In this document: positions 8,986 through 16,414 of the stretch, piece after piece | Position numbering within the stretch: position 1 is the first letter of the stretch | How the letters are laid out: every line of letters begins with the position of its first letter | NCBI GenBank assembly: GCA_023247955.1 | Contig: JAHFFL010000003.1 | Coordinates: 1-20,364, forward strand | DNA from: Candidatus Omnitrophota bacterium | GTDB lineage: Bacteria > Omnitrophota > Gorgyraeia > 2-02-FULL-51-18 | Length of the DNA: 20,364 bases | Direction of reading: 5' to 3' | Translations under genes and position numbers: made by a program | The notes under the pieces: generated by a model | What the model saw: the letters and a program-made list of their open reading frames with translations, nothing else | What the model was told of the DNA's origin: nothing | The model's database searches: none

Positions 8986-9014
8986 TTGACTTTGAAATTG
9001 GGGATACGTATATT
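8986..9014 (+). promoter_or_regulatory. Sigma70-type promoter of the arginine decarboxylase gene
   Basis: TTGACT (8986-8991), a 17-base spacer and TATATT (9009-9014) match the consensus closely. A start near 9021 would give a leader of about 50 bases that is strikingly AT-rich and holds a run of eight T (9051-9058) just before the Shine-Dalgarno GGGAG (9059-9063). No hairpin that would make the T-run a terminator is evident. Confidence 0.7.
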
Positions 9015-9072
9015 AGTAATGTAGTGTTAAGTTTTACGTATTTTATTTAATTTTTTTTGGGAGAAACAGCAG

Positions 9073-9690
9073 GTGGGTATAGTGCAGCAAAATAGCGTTC
9101 AAAACGGGGCCCCTTCGCTTCAAAATCATTTGGACATGGGCCAGCAGTTGTTGGTCCCCAAGAAAATGTTTTTTACGAAGGGGTCCGGTTCTCACAAGCA
9201 CGAGCTGCGTTCGTTTGAGCTGGCGCTGCGTGACGCCGGGATAGAAAAGTGCAATATTGTTCACGTCTCAAGTATTTTCCCGCCTAATTGCGAATTGATT
9301 TCAAGGAACGAAGGCCAGAAGTATATTTATCCGGGAATGATCACGTTCGCGGTGACGGCCCGCACGACCTCGAATGAGGCGCGCCGCTTGATCGCGGCGT
9401 CCATCGGTTGCGCGATCCCTTCGGACTCCAATACGTACGGGTACTTGAGCGAGTATTACGCTTACGGCGAGACCGAAAAAGAAGCCGGCGACACCGCGGA
9501 GGATTTGGCTGCGGCGATGCTCGCCTCCACTTTGGGTATTGAGCTGGATGAGGACAAAAGCTGGGACGAGAAAGAGGAGATCTTCAGGATTTCCGACAAG
9601 ATCGTCAAAACGACAAATTGTACGCAGTCGGCGATCGTGGAAAAAGGGGGGTATACGACCGTCGTAGCGGCCGGCGTGTTTGTTTTTTAA
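9073..9690 (+). CDS. pdaD: Pyruvoyl-dependent arginine decarboxylase
   Basis: This enzyme converts arginine to agmatine, for polyamine synthesis or acid resistance, using a pyruvoyl group formed by self-cleavage of its own chain. The 205-aa product has the PvlArgDC hallmarks: [20 protein letters not shown], then [13 protein letters not shown] with the Ser66-Ser67 cleavage pair, and [20 protein letters not shown] followed by an acidic helix. The C-terminus ends in [11 protein letters not shown], the usual closing strand. The chain is longer at the N-terminus than the 165-aa archaeal model enzyme. I take GTG 9073, which has GGGAG 9 bases upstream; ATG 9136 is possible but has no Shine-Dalgarno. 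The gene has its own promoter and stands alone. No agmatine-using gene is visible nearby. Confidence 0.92.
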   Translation: MGIVQQNSVQNGAPSLQNHLDMGQQLLVPKKMFFTKGSGSHKHELRSFELALRDAGIEKCNIVHVSSIFPPNCELISRNEGQKYIYPGMITFAVTARTTSNEARRLIAASIGCAIPSDSNTYGYLSEYYAYGETEKEAGDTAEDLAAAMLASTLGIELDEDKSWDEKEEIFRISDKIVKTTNCTQSAIVEKGGYTTVVAAGVFVF

Positions 9691-9726
9691 AAATTTGCGA
9701 TAGCACCTCCGCACGTTTTACCCGCC

Positions 9727-9755
9727 TTCAGTCATTTCTCACCGTGGTTTATAAT
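9727..9755 (+). promoter_or_regulatory. Candidate promoter giving a leaderless DUF4912 transcript
   Basis: A perfect -10 TATAAT (9750-9755) lies only seven bases before the ATG at 9763, with a weak -35 TTCAGT (9727-9732) at 17-base spacing. Transcription would begin at or next to the ATG, and no Shine-Dalgarno is present. Confidence 0.5.
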
Positions 9756-9762
9756 AGCTTTT

Positions 9763-10338
9763 ATGCGAAAATCTATTAAAAGAAAATCCCAGAAAAAATC
9801 GGAAACCACAAGGAATATCACTCCTGATTCCGTAGAGTTTGAGCTCCCACCGAACTACGGCGATACCCAAGTGACTCTGCTCGTGAAAGACCCCTGGTGG
9901 CTTTATGCCTACTGGGAGCTTTCCGGATCCCGCGTTCAAAAAACCGTTTTAAGAATCTATGAGCTGACGGGAGGCACCCCGGAAGCGGAGCCCCTGCGTT
10001 TTTTTGACATTCAGGTTCAAGAAACGACGGGGAATTGGTTTATCGATGTCGGCCTGCCGGACAAATTTTGGAGGGCCGAGATAGGTTTTATCGGGGACGG
10101 CGGACGCTTTTTTGTTCTGGCCAGGTCCGGTGTAGTCAAGACTCCACGGTTTGGGGTGTCGGAGGCCGTGGACCCGGAGTGGTATTTTTCCGATGAGATT
10201 TTTTGGAAGATCTTCCGCTGCTCCGGCGGCATGGGGGAGAGTCTAAGTTCTCATGAGGTCCAGAGGATAGTGGTGCAGCCGGAGCTTGGCAATCGTCCCG
10301 GCCGCGCCGTCCTTCCCAGACGGAAGAAGGCCCTGTAA
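9763..10338 (+). CDS. DUF4912 domain protein
   Basis: The 191-aa product has a Lys/Ser/Arg-rich N-terminus of about 18 residues. The segment YGDTQVTLLVKDPWWLYAYWELS (starting at residue 32) is characteristic of DUF4912. A mostly beta body follows with the repeated aromatic pattern of a carbohydrate-binding-like or Rossmann-independent sandwich. The function of DUF4912 is not established. It is often found next to GH57 genes, and here the GH57 gene follows after six bases, so the two are very probably co-translated and work on the same alpha-glucan. A role as glycogen-binding accessory is an inference from this pairing. The start ATG 9763 follows a TATAAT by seven bases and lacks a Shine-Dalgarno. 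Confidence 0.85.
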   Translation: MRKSIKRKSQKKSETTRNITPDSVEFELPPNYGDTQVTLLVKDPWWLYAYWELSGSRVQKTVLRIYELTGGTPEAEPLRFFDIQVQETTGNWFIDVGLPDKFWRAEIGFIGDGGRFFVLARSGVVKTPRFGVSEAVDPEWYFSDEIFWKIFRCSGGMGESLSSHEVQRIVVQPELGNRPGRAVLPRRKKAL

Positions 10339-10344
10339 AAGACC

Positions 10345-11931
10345 ATGCCTAAAGGTTATCTCTCGATTGTTCTGCACGCGCATCTGCCCTATATCCGGCA
10401 CCCCGAGCACACGCGCTTTTTGGAAGAAGAGTGGTTTTATGAGGCCGTCACCGAGACGTATGTGCCTCTGATCAAAGTCTTCACGGCGCTTGTCAAGGAC
10501 GGCATCGATTTCAGGGTCACGATGTCGATCACGCCGACGCTGCTTTCGATGATGCGTGACCCTCTGCTGCAGTCCCGCTGCGCGAGCCACCTGGATCGTC
10601 TGATTGAGCTCTCAAAAGCGGAGATGGCCAGGACTAGCGGCGACGTCGCCTTCCGCGAGTTGGCGCGGATGTATCACGGATTTTTTGTGGAAGCGCGTGA
10701 AATTTTTTGCGGCCGTTATGGTAAAGATTTGACACAGGCGTTCAAAGAATTTCAGGACTCCGGCAAACTCGAAATCATGACCTGCGGCGCCACGCACGGT
10801 TATCTGCCTCTTTTGGCCCTCCCGCGCGAGGCGCTCAGGGCACAGGTCCGTGTCGCGGTGGAAACGCACACCCGTATTCTTGGAAGAAGGCCGCGCGGGA
10901 TCTGGCTGCCGGAATGCGGCTATGCCCCGGGTCTCGACGAAGTGTTGCGGGAAGAGGGGCTTCGGTTTTTTATTTTAGATTCCCACGGGATTCTTTTCGG
11001 CACCCCGCGCCCAAAGTACGGCGTATTCGCCCCCGTTTATTGTCCTTCCGGAGTCGCGGCGTTCGCCCGCGACGGCGAATCTTCCAAAAGCGTGTGGAGC
11101 GCCAAAGAGGGCTATCCCGGCGATTCCTGGTACAGGGAATTTTACCGGGACATCGGGTTTGATTTGGAATACGACTACATACGTCCTTACCTGAACGGGG
11201 ACGGAAGCCGCATCGGCACGGGGATAAAGTATTATCGCGTCACCGGGCCCGGCTTCCACAAGGAACCGTATTTTCCGGAGAGGGCCGGGCAAAAAGCGGA
11301 CGAACATGCCGGCCATTTCATGTTCAACCGGGAAAGGCAGATCGAGTACCTCAGCGGCCTTCTTGACCGGCCGGCGCTAGTCGTCTCTCCGTATGACGCC
11401 GAGCTTTTTGGTCACTGGTGGTTTGAGGGCCCGCGGTGGCTGGATGCTTTACTGCGCAAAATCGATCGTGATCAGAATACTTTCAAGACCATTACGCCGA
11501 TCGAGTATCTGGAAAAGTATCCACGAAACCAGACCGTCACTCCCTCGATGTCCAGCTGGGGGTATGAGGGGTACTCGGAGGTATGGCTCAACCAAGCCAA
11601 TCACTGGATTTACCGGCATCTTCACAAAGCGGCGGAGAGAATGATCGAGGCCGCCAGTGCCCGTCCGACGGCCCAAGGCATCGGGAAAAGGGCGCTGAAT
11701 CAAATGGCGCGCGAGCTTTTGCTCGCCCAGGCCAGCGACTGGGCCTTTATCATGAAGACTGGGACACACACCGCTTACGCGGTCAGGCGTACGAAGGAGC
11801 ATCTGGGGCGATTTGATCTTTTACGATCGCAAATCAATAAAAATTCTATAGACAGCCGCACGCTTGAAAGCATAGAATCGAGGGATAATATTTTTCCCGA
11901 TATCGATTACAAAGTTTATGCGTCACCTTGA
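10345..11931 (+). CDS. GH57 alpha-glucan enzyme (branching-enzyme type)
   Basis: This 528-aa GH57 enzyme has the family start GYLSIVLHAHLPYIRHPEH (motif 1, HAHLPY). The nucleophile-region motif is GIWLPECGYAPG (Glu190) and the acid/base-region motif is VVSPYDAELFGHWWFEGP (Asp351). A helical C-terminal part, SSWGYEGYSEVWLNQANHWIYRHLHKA and beyond, resembles the domain of GH57 1,4-alpha-glucan branching enzymes (DUF1957 type). Size fits the roughly 520-560 aa bacterial and archaeal branching enzymes. Activity on glycogen-like glucan in the cytoplasm is therefore the best guess; amylase or 4-alpha-glucanotransferase cannot be excluded. No signal peptide is visible. It starts six bases after the DUF4912 stop. 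Confidence 0.9.
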   Translation: MPKGYLSIVLHAHLPYIRHPEHTRFLEEEWFYEAVTETYVPLIKVFTALVKDGIDFRVTMSITPTLLSMMRDPLLQSRCASHLDRLIELSKAEMARTSGDVAFRELARMYHGFFVEAREIFCGRYGKDLTQAFKEFQDSGKLEIMTCGATHGYLPLLALPREALRAQVRVAVETHTRILGRRPRGIWLPECGYAPGLDEVLREEGLRFFILDSHGILFGTPRPKYGVFAPVYCPSGVAAFARDGESSKSVWSAKEGYPGDSWYREFYRDIGFDLEYDYIRPYLNGDGSRIGTGIKYYRVTGPGFHKEPYFPERAGQKADEHAGHFMFNRERQIEYLSGLLDRPALVVSPYDAELFGHWWFEGPRWLDALLRKIDRDQNTFKTITPIEYLEKYPRNQTVTPSMSSWGYEGYSEVWLNQANHWIYRHLHKAAERMIEAASARPTAQGIGKRALNQMARELLLAQASDWAFIMKTGTHTAYAVRRTKEHLGRFDLLRSQINKNSIDSRTLESIESRDNIFPDIDYKVYASP

Positions 11932-11970
11932 GGTAAGGGTATTTCGGTTATCCGTTCAACGAAAATTCCA

Positions 11971-11978
11971 AAAGGAGG
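11971..11978 (+). promoter_or_regulatory. Strong Shine-Dalgarno of the lipoprotein gene
   Basis: AAAGGAGG, nearly full anti-16S complement, ends 10 bases before the ATG at 11989. It is the strongest ribosome site in the window and suggests high expression. Confidence 0.75.
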
Positions 11979-11988
11979 TTTCCTGAAA

Positions 11989-12303
11989 ATGTTTAAGAAA
12001 TACGGGATAGGGCTGTTGTTCGTGGGCGCTTTGACTGCCATGGGTTGCGCGACGGGCAGGGATTTTCAGGCCGACATCGATGCTTTGAATTCAAAGGTCA
12101 CGGCTTTGCAGGGACTGATTTCTCAGAAAGATGAGGAGATCGAGAAATTAAAGAATGACGCCCGAGAGGAAACGGCGGCCCGCCTGCAGGCGGAAAACGA
12201 ACGGCGTCGGTTGTCGGAAAAACTGGATTCCGCGCTTGCCGATCTCGAACGGAAAAACCGTCCCGCTCCAAAAAGACAAGCCCCTGATTCGGATCTCAAG
12301 TAG
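11989..12303 (+). CDS. Small coiled-coil lipoprotein
   Basis: The 104-aa product begins with a lipoprotein-type signal: MFKK, a hydrophobic stretch, then TAMGC with the acylated cysteine at Cys20. Methionine at -2 is slightly unusual for a lipobox. The mature part (about 23-90) is a continuous charged heptad-like helix (DALNSKVTALQGLISQKDEE and on) and ends in a Pro/Lys-rich tail, so it should form a parallel coiled coil anchored in a membrane. This resembles Lpp-like or SlyB-unrelated periplasmic spacer proteins, but I recognise no exact family. A strong Shine-Dalgarno precedes it. It lies between the GH57 gene and the lyase gene with no functional link visible. Confidence 0.8.
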   Translation: MFKKYGIGLLFVGALTAMGCATGRDFQADIDALNSKVTALQGLISQKDEEIEKLKNDAREETAARLQAENERRRLSEKLDSALADLERKNRPAPKRQAPDSDLK

Positions 12304-12328
12304 TTTTTTCCATGCGCAGCCGCTTGCT

Positions 12329-13729
12329 ATGAAAACCCGCATGGAAAAGGATTCTCTCGGGAATCGCCAGATCCCCGAAGAGGCCTATTACGGCATACAG
12401 ACTGACCGCGCGGTGGAAAATTTTCCGATCAGCGGCCTGCGTGCGCATCCTCGTTTGGTGGATGCCTATCTTCTCGTCAAAAAAGCGGCCGCGATCGCCA
12501 ACCGCGAATCGGGGGAACTGCCCAAAAATCTCGCCGACGCGCTGGTGAAGGCCTGTGATGAAATCCTGGCCGGGGCTTTGAGAGACCAGTTTCCGGTGGA
12601 TGTGTTTCAAATGGGCGCCGGCACGGCTTTCAACATGAACGTCAACGAGGTGCTCGCGAACCGCGCCAACGAGATCCTGGGCGCCGAAAGAGGCAAGTAC
12701 CAACCGATTCATCCCAACGACCATGTGAATCGAGGCCAGTCGACCAACGACACGTTTCCCACCGCGGTCCGTATCGCGCTACTTTTGATTTTAAAAGAGA
12801 ATTTGTACGCGCCGCTGGAGGCCCTTGAGAAGGCCTTCGCCGCGAAGGCCAAGGAATTCGACCGCGTGCTCAAGTCCGCGAGGACTCATCTTCAGGACGC
12901 GGTGCCGATACGCTTGGGGCAGGAGTTTGCCGCGTACGGCGAGACGATACGGCGCTCGCGGCTTGGCGTGCAGCGGGCGGAAGAATCTTTAAAGGATCTG
13001 GGGATAGGGGGCAGCGCGGCCGGCACGGGCCTAAACACGGCGCCCGGCTATGCCGAACGCATGGTTCGCGAGCTTTCCGTGCTCACGGGCTTGAAACTTT
13101 TGCCGGCCAAAGACCTGCGCGAAGCGATGCAAAGCCAGCGGCCGCTTGCCGAGCTCTCCGCCGCGTTGAGGAACCTGGCGCTTGAAGTCACGCGCATCGT
13201 CAATGACTTGCGTCTCCTCTCCTCCGGTCCGAAAACCGGTTTTGCGGAAATCCGGCTCCCGGCGTCGGCCCCCGGCTCTTCGATTATGCCGGGGAAGGTG
13301 AACCCCTCGATTTTGGAAATGGTGAATATGGTGGCGTATCAAGTGATCGGCGCGGACACGACGGTGGCTTTGGCCGTGCAGGCGGGCCAGCTCGAGCTGA
13401 ACGTGATGATGCCGGTCATGGCGTTCAATCTGAACTTTGCGGTGATGATATTCGGGAATGCGCTGCGCATTCTTTGCGAGAAATGCGTGAGCGGAATCAC
13501 GGCGGATGAAGAGCGGTGCCGGTATTACGCCGAAAGCAGCATGGGCCTCGCGACGGCGCTGAACGCGTTTATCGGCTATGCCAAAGCCGCCGAGGTGGCC
13601 AAGGAAGCGCTGGCGTCCGGCAAAACCATCATTCAAGTCGTTCGCGAAAAAAAAATTTTACCTGAAAATGAAATCCAGAAAATTATGAACCCGATGAAAA
13701 TGACGGAGCCCGGGATCCCGGGAAAATAA
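12329..13729 (+). CDS. aspA: Aspartase/fumarase-family lyase, probably aspartate ammonia-lyase
   Basis: The 466-aa product belongs to the class II fumarase/aspartase family. It shows DSLGNRQIPEEAYYGIQTDRAVENF, FQMGAGTAFNMNVNEVLANRANE, HPNDHVNRGQSTNDTFPTA, TRTHLQDAVP-like RTHLQDAVP, and the signature loop GSSIMPGKVNP (316-326) with its catalytic serine. Details favour aspartase: QSTND (Thr139) rather than the fumarase QSSND, LSSGPKTG rather than ASGPRCG, AYYGIQT near the N-terminus, and AGQLELNVMMPV. The RANEILG and DAVPIRLGQE segments are more fumarase-like. Aspartase would release fumarate and ammonia from aspartate; fumarase would hydrate fumarate to malate, and citrate synthase next door is compatible with either. 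ATG 12329 is chosen; ATG 12341 is nearly as good. The frame upstream overlaps the lipoprotein gene. Confidence 0.85.
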   Translation: MKTRMEKDSLGNRQIPEEAYYGIQTDRAVENFPISGLRAHPRLVDAYLLVKKAAAIANRESGELPKNLADALVKACDEILAGALRDQFPVDVFQMGAGTAFNMNVNEVLANRANEILGAERGKYQPIHPNDHVNRGQSTNDTFPTAVRIALLLILKENLYAPLEALEKAFAAKAKEFDRVLKSARTHLQDAVPIRLGQEFAAYGETIRRSRLGVQRAEESLKDLGIGGSAAGTGLNTAPGYAERMVRELSVLTGLKLLPAKDLREAMQSQRPLAELSAALRNLALEVTRIVNDLRLLSSGPKTGFAEIRLPASAPGSSIMPGKVNPSILEMVNMVAYQVIGADTTVALAVQAGQLELNVMMPVMAFNLNFAVMIFGNALRILCEKCVSGITADEERCRYYAESSMGLATALNAFIGYAKAAEVAKEALASGKTIIQVVREKKILPENEIQKIMNPMKMTEPGIPGK

Positions 13730-13735
13730 GCGACG

Positions 13736-13764
13736 TTGATTTTATAAAGCAACGATGGCACAAT
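13736..13764 (+). promoter_or_regulatory. Possible promoter for citrate synthase
   Basis: TTGATT (13736-13741), 17 bases and CACAAT (13759-13764) form a modest sigma70-like match in the 62-71 bases before the citrate synthase start. Match to the -10 consensus is only four of six. Confidence 0.35.
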
Positions 13765-13800
13765 AAGGCATTCAAGAAAAGGGGCTAAGGGTTGGCGCAG

Positions 13801-14940
13801 ATGACAGAACAGAACGTATTTTCAAAGGGGCTCGAGGACGTCGTCGCAGCCGAGAGCTCTATTTGCTGGATTGACGGCAAGAACTCCAAGCTTTTGTACC
13901 GCGGTTATGACATCCATGATTTGGCTCAAAATTCCAATTTTGAGGAAACGACTTATCTGTTGCTTTTCGGGGAACTCCCCAAGGCGTCGGAGCTTGAGGA
14001 TTTCAAGAAAAAACTTGCCGCCGAGAGGGAAATCCCGCGCGCGGTGATCGATTGGCTGAAGCTGGCGCCGAAGGGGGCCAACCCCATGGCCGTGTTCCGC
14101 ACGGCGGTTTCTTATCTCGCGCTCTTCGATCCCGAGGTTGAGGACAACTCCATAGAGGCCAATGGCCGCAAAGCGTTGCGGCTGATCGCGAAGCTGCCGC
14201 TCGTGGTCGCCTGTTTCGAGAGGATTCGCAAAGGGCAGGAGGTGATCGCGCCCAAGAAAGAGGCCTCCGTATCTACGGCGGCCAATTTTCTTTATATGAT
14301 GAAGGGCAAAGACGTCTCGGCCGTCGAAGTCCGGACGCTCGATCAGTATTTTATCCTGCTGACCGAACATGATTTGAACGCCTCGACGTTTGCGGGGCGG
14401 ATCACGGTCTCGACGCTGTCGGATATTTACTCGGCGATGGTGTCCGCGATCGCAACGCTCAAAGGGGACCTTCACGGTTCGGCCAACACACGCACGATGG
14501 AAAGTCTGATCGCGATCGGCGATGTGAAAAATGTCGAGAAATTTGTGGACGACGCGGTCCAGCAGAAGAAAAAGCTGATGGGTTTCGGACACCGGATCTA
14601 TAAAGGGCCGGATCCGCGCGCTTTTGATCTCAAGCGCATGTCCAAGGCGCTCGCCGATGCCTTTCCCGGCCACGCGAAGTGGTACGCCATTTCCGAGAAG
14701 CTTGAGCAGGTCGTGTGGGAAAAGAAAAAGCTCAACTGCAACGTGGATTTTTACTCGGCCTCGGTGCTTTACGCGATAGGCATCCCGGTCGATCTTTTTA
14801 CCTTGATGTTTGCCATCAGCCGCACCGCCGGATGGACGGCCCATTTTCTCGAGCAGTACCGGGACAACCGGCTGATCCGCCCGGTGTCGCAGTATACCGG
14901 CGAGTCCCAGCGGCCTTACTTGCCCATCGGAAAACGCTAA
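13801..14940 (+). CDS. gltA: Citrate synthase
   Basis: Condenses oxaloacetate and acetyl-CoA to citrate. The product (379 aa from ATG 13801) is of the short, type I-like bacterial class (about 370-390 aa) rather than the longer NADH-regulated class. Features are SSICWIDGKNSKLLYRGYDIHDLA near the N-terminus, TEHDLNASTFAGRITVSTLSD with catalytic His190, LHGSANTRTMESL, GFGHRIYKGPDPRA with His264, CNVDFYSASVLYAIGIP with Asp316, and the closing AISRTAGWTAHFLEQ. The very similar 2-methylcitrate synthases cannot be ruled out, but no prp genes are nearby. Two starts compete: ATG 13801 with AAGGG nine bases upstream, or TTG 13792 with AAAAGGGG seven bases upstream. I prefer ATG; the difference is three residues. 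Confidence 0.93.
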   Translation: MTEQNVFSKGLEDVVAAESSICWIDGKNSKLLYRGYDIHDLAQNSNFEETTYLLLFGELPKASELEDFKKKLAAEREIPRAVIDWLKLAPKGANPMAVFRTAVSYLALFDPEVEDNSIEANGRKALRLIAKLPLVVACFERIRKGQEVIAPKKEASVSTAANFLYMMKGKDVSAVEVRTLDQYFILLTEHDLNASTFAGRITVSTLSDIYSAMVSAIATLKGDLHGSANTRTMESLIAIGDVKNVEKFVDDAVQQKKKLMGFGHRIYKGPDPRAFDLKRMSKALADAFPGHAKWYAISEKLEQVVWEKKKLNCNVDFYSASVLYAIGIPVDLFTLMFAISRTAGWTAHFLEQYRDNRLIRPVSQYTGESQRPYLPIGKR

Positions 14941-14954
14941 GCGACCGACAGTAG

Positions 14955-15050
14955 TTCGACGCGCTCCGGTTCGACAAGCTCGCCGTCGCTTGCTCACCAC
15001 AAGCCTTTACGTCGAACCATCCTGAGCAAGGCGCGAAGCGCCGCGTCGAA
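14955..15050. repeat. Palindromic interspersed repeat before tRNA-Leu
   Basis: This 96-bp block has several inverted pairs: TTCGACGCG (14955-14963) with CGCGTCGAA (15042-15050), GGTTCGAC (14968-14975) with GTCGAACC (15011-15018), CTTGCTCA (14989-14996) with TGAGCAAG (15023-15030), and the tight hairpin GGCGC-GAA-GCGCC (15030-15042). Words such as TTCGACAAGCTC and CCTGAGCAAGG...GTCGAAGGA are of a type I associate with dispersed intergenic repeats in environmental bacteria. It could also act as an RNA processing or termination element after gltA. The rest of the gltA-tRNA gap holds nothing I recognise. Confidence 0.7.
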
Positions 15051-15099
15051 GGACCTCTCTGTACTTTAATCCCCGGATAAGATAGAATTCATCCCTTAA

Positions 15100-15181
15100 G
15101 CGGAAGTGGCGGAATTGGCATACGCGCAGGTCTCAGAAGCCTGTGCCGCAAGGCTTGAGGGTTCGACTCCCTCCTTCCGCA
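15100..15181 (+). tRNA. tRNA-Leu (anticodon CAG)
   Basis: The acceptor stem GCGGAAG (15100-15106) pairs with CTTCCGC (15174-15180), followed by discriminator A. The D-arm region reads GGCGGAATTGGCATACGC and the anticodon arm CAGGT-CTCAGAA-GCCTG puts CAG at 15134-15136. A class II variable arm TGCCGCAAGGC identifies Leu, and the T-arm is GAGGG-TTCGACT-CCCTC. CCA is not encoded (the sequence continues CGA). It reads leucine CUG codons. Confidence 0.95.
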
Positions 15182-15188
15182 CGATTTT

Positions 15189-15887
15189 TTAGTCGCTTCT
15201 TTCTTTTCGGTTGGAGATTTCCAGGTACGGCTTCAGCGCCGCCCAGGTTTTGGGCCCTACGTTTCCGTCTGTTTCAAGCCCCCGTGAGCCCTGAAATTTT
15301 CGCACGGCTGTGAGGGTCGACGGCCCCATTTTTCCATCCACGCGGCCGCTATAAAGCCCCGCGTTTTTCAAGGCGACCTGAATTTTTTCCTCACGTGAAA
15401 CCCCGTTGAAGTCGGCGGGCGGTTGCAATTTTTCCTGCGTTTTTTCTTTTATCTGCGGCGCGTGGATTTGCTTCGGCTCCGGGGAGACATCGGGGGGAGC
15501 CCAGACCTGACTGTCGGGGTCCCTGATTTTTTGAAGTCCGAACAGCGCGGTCTGGCTGGAGGGATTGATGTCCAGCGCGTTGAGAAAGGCGTTTTGGGCT
15601 TTGCCCAAATCCCCCAGAATCATGTAGATGTGGCCCATGTTGGAATAGGCGACATCATCGTCCGGCTCGAACAGGATAATATTGGAATAGGTCTCAAGCG
15701 CGTCGTGGAAGTGGTTGAGCGCGATGTATTCTTCGGCCTGTTTGTGAAGCGCGGTAAGTTTGGCGATTCTTTCATCGCTGGTAGACATGAAGCTCCCGCC
15801 GGTGGCGGGGATCTCCTTCGCGAGAGAGTCACAGGGCAGAGCGGCGATCGCCAGAAAAACAAAAAGGAAAAGGACCGTAGGTTTCAT
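15189..15887 (-). CDS. Exported TPR protein with peptidoglycan-binding domain
   Basis: The 232-aa product starts with a signal peptide (MKPTVLFLFVFLAIAALP, probable cleavage after SLA near residue 23), so it acts in the periplasm or at the wall. Two to three TPR-like repeats span about residues 45-122, including EPDDDVAYSNMGHIYMILGD. A Pro/Gln/Lys-rich linker (about 125-165) leads to a PG_binding_1 domain (about 166-223) with LKNAGLYSGRVDGKMGPST and DGNVGPKTWAAL. The wall domain presumably anchors the TPR scaffold to peptidoglycan; no enzyme domain is present. It is divergent from smpB with 29 bases between starts. The TPR block resembles that of the minus-strand protein at 17795-18586, and the two are probably paralogues. 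Confidence 0.87.
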   Translation of the reverse strand: MKPTVLFLFVFLAIAALPCDSLAKEIPATGGSFMSTSDERIAKLTALHKQAEEYIALNHFHDALETYSNIILFEPDDDVAYSNMGHIYMILGDLGKAQNAFLNALDINPSSQTALFGLQKIRDPDSQVWAPPDVSPEPKQIHAPQIKEKTQEKLQPPADFNGVSREEKIQVALKNAGLYSGRVDGKMGPSTLTAVRKFQGSRGLETDGNVGPKTWAALKPYLEISNRKERSD

Positions 15888-15911
15888 AAGTGACGCGCTT
15901 GTGCTATATTA
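15882..15911 (+). promoter_or_regulatory. Symmetric -10 box between divergent TPR and smpB genes
   Basis: TATATTA (15905-15911) gives TATATT on the plus strand, six bases before the smpB GTG, with TTCATA (15883-15888) as a possible -35 at 16 bases. On the minus strand the same bases give TAATAT, placing a start about 12 bases upstream of the TPR gene ATG at 15887. It is the only -10-like sequence in the 29-bp gap. Confidence 0.5.
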
Positions 15912-15916
15912 GCACC

Positions 15917-16396
15917 GTGAAGGAGAAAAAAGAAGCGCCGCCGGTTGTGACCCACCGTGAAGCCAGACGGGATTATCTGGTGTTCGAGAGCTTTGAGACC
16001 GGAATCACACTCGCGGGCTGTGAGGTGAAATCTCTACGGGAGGGCCAGGCGAGTCTCGCCGGGAGTTTTGCGCGGGTTGAAGAGGGGGAGGTCTTCCTGT
16101 ATAATCTTTACATTCCTCCCTATAAAATGGGCGGCCGCGAGAACCCGGAGCCGAGACGCCGAAGAAAACTTTTACTGCACCGGTCTCAGATCCACAAGCT
16201 TCAAGCCAAAACCGCCGAAAAGGGTTTGGCGCTGATCCCGCTGAAGATGTACTTCAATGACCGCGGGATCGCGAAGGTGGAGCTTGGCGTCGCCAAGGGC
16301 AAAAGATTTCAAGACAAGCGTTTGGACATCAAAAAGATGTCCATGCAGCGGGAAATTGATAGAGCAATCAAAAATAGAAACAGGGGTAAAGGATAA
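15917..16396 (+). CDS. smpB: SsrA-binding protein SmpB
   Basis: SmpB binds tmRNA and brings it to stalled ribosomes for trans-translation. The 159-aa product (from GTG 15917) has the conserved N-terminal NRKAR-like THREARRDYLVFESFETGI, EVKSLREGQASLAGSFA, and NLYIPPYKMG with NPEPRRRRKLLLHRSQI. The basic C-terminal tail ends KKMSMQREIDRAIKNRNRGKG, which reaches into the decoding centre. Length agrees with the usual 150-160. The frame is open to GTG 15890, but starting there would add residues foreign to the family and span the -10 box, so I choose GTG 15917. No Shine-Dalgarno is present and TATATT lies six bases upstream, suggesting a leaderless mRNA. ssrA, its RNA partner, begins 18 bases after the stop. 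Confidence 0.95.
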   Translation: MKEKKEAPPVVTHREARRDYLVFESFETGITLAGCEVKSLREGQASLAGSFARVEEGEVFLYNLYIPPYKMGGRENPEPRRRRKLLLHRSQIHKLQAKTAEKGLALIPLKMYFNDRGIAKVELGVAKGKRFQDKRLDIKKMSMQREIDRAIKNRNRGKG

Positions 16397-16414
16397 AAGA
16401 TTTACTACTGAATT

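Noticed and set aside
13031..13636. 201-codon open frame antisense to the aspartase-family gene
   Set aside because: Arg/His/Gly-rich shadow of a conserved gene, no domain.
13822..15000. 392-codon open frame antisense to citrate synthase
   Set aside because: It mirrors a fully conserved gltA, is rich in Arg/His as expected from reversed GC-rich codons, and runs into the intergenic repeat.
15182..15192. T-run after tRNA-Leu as a rho-independent terminator
   Set aside because: ATTTTTTAG has no GC-rich hairpin of its own directly before it other than the tRNA T-arm and acceptor, so it cannot be called a terminator with confidence.
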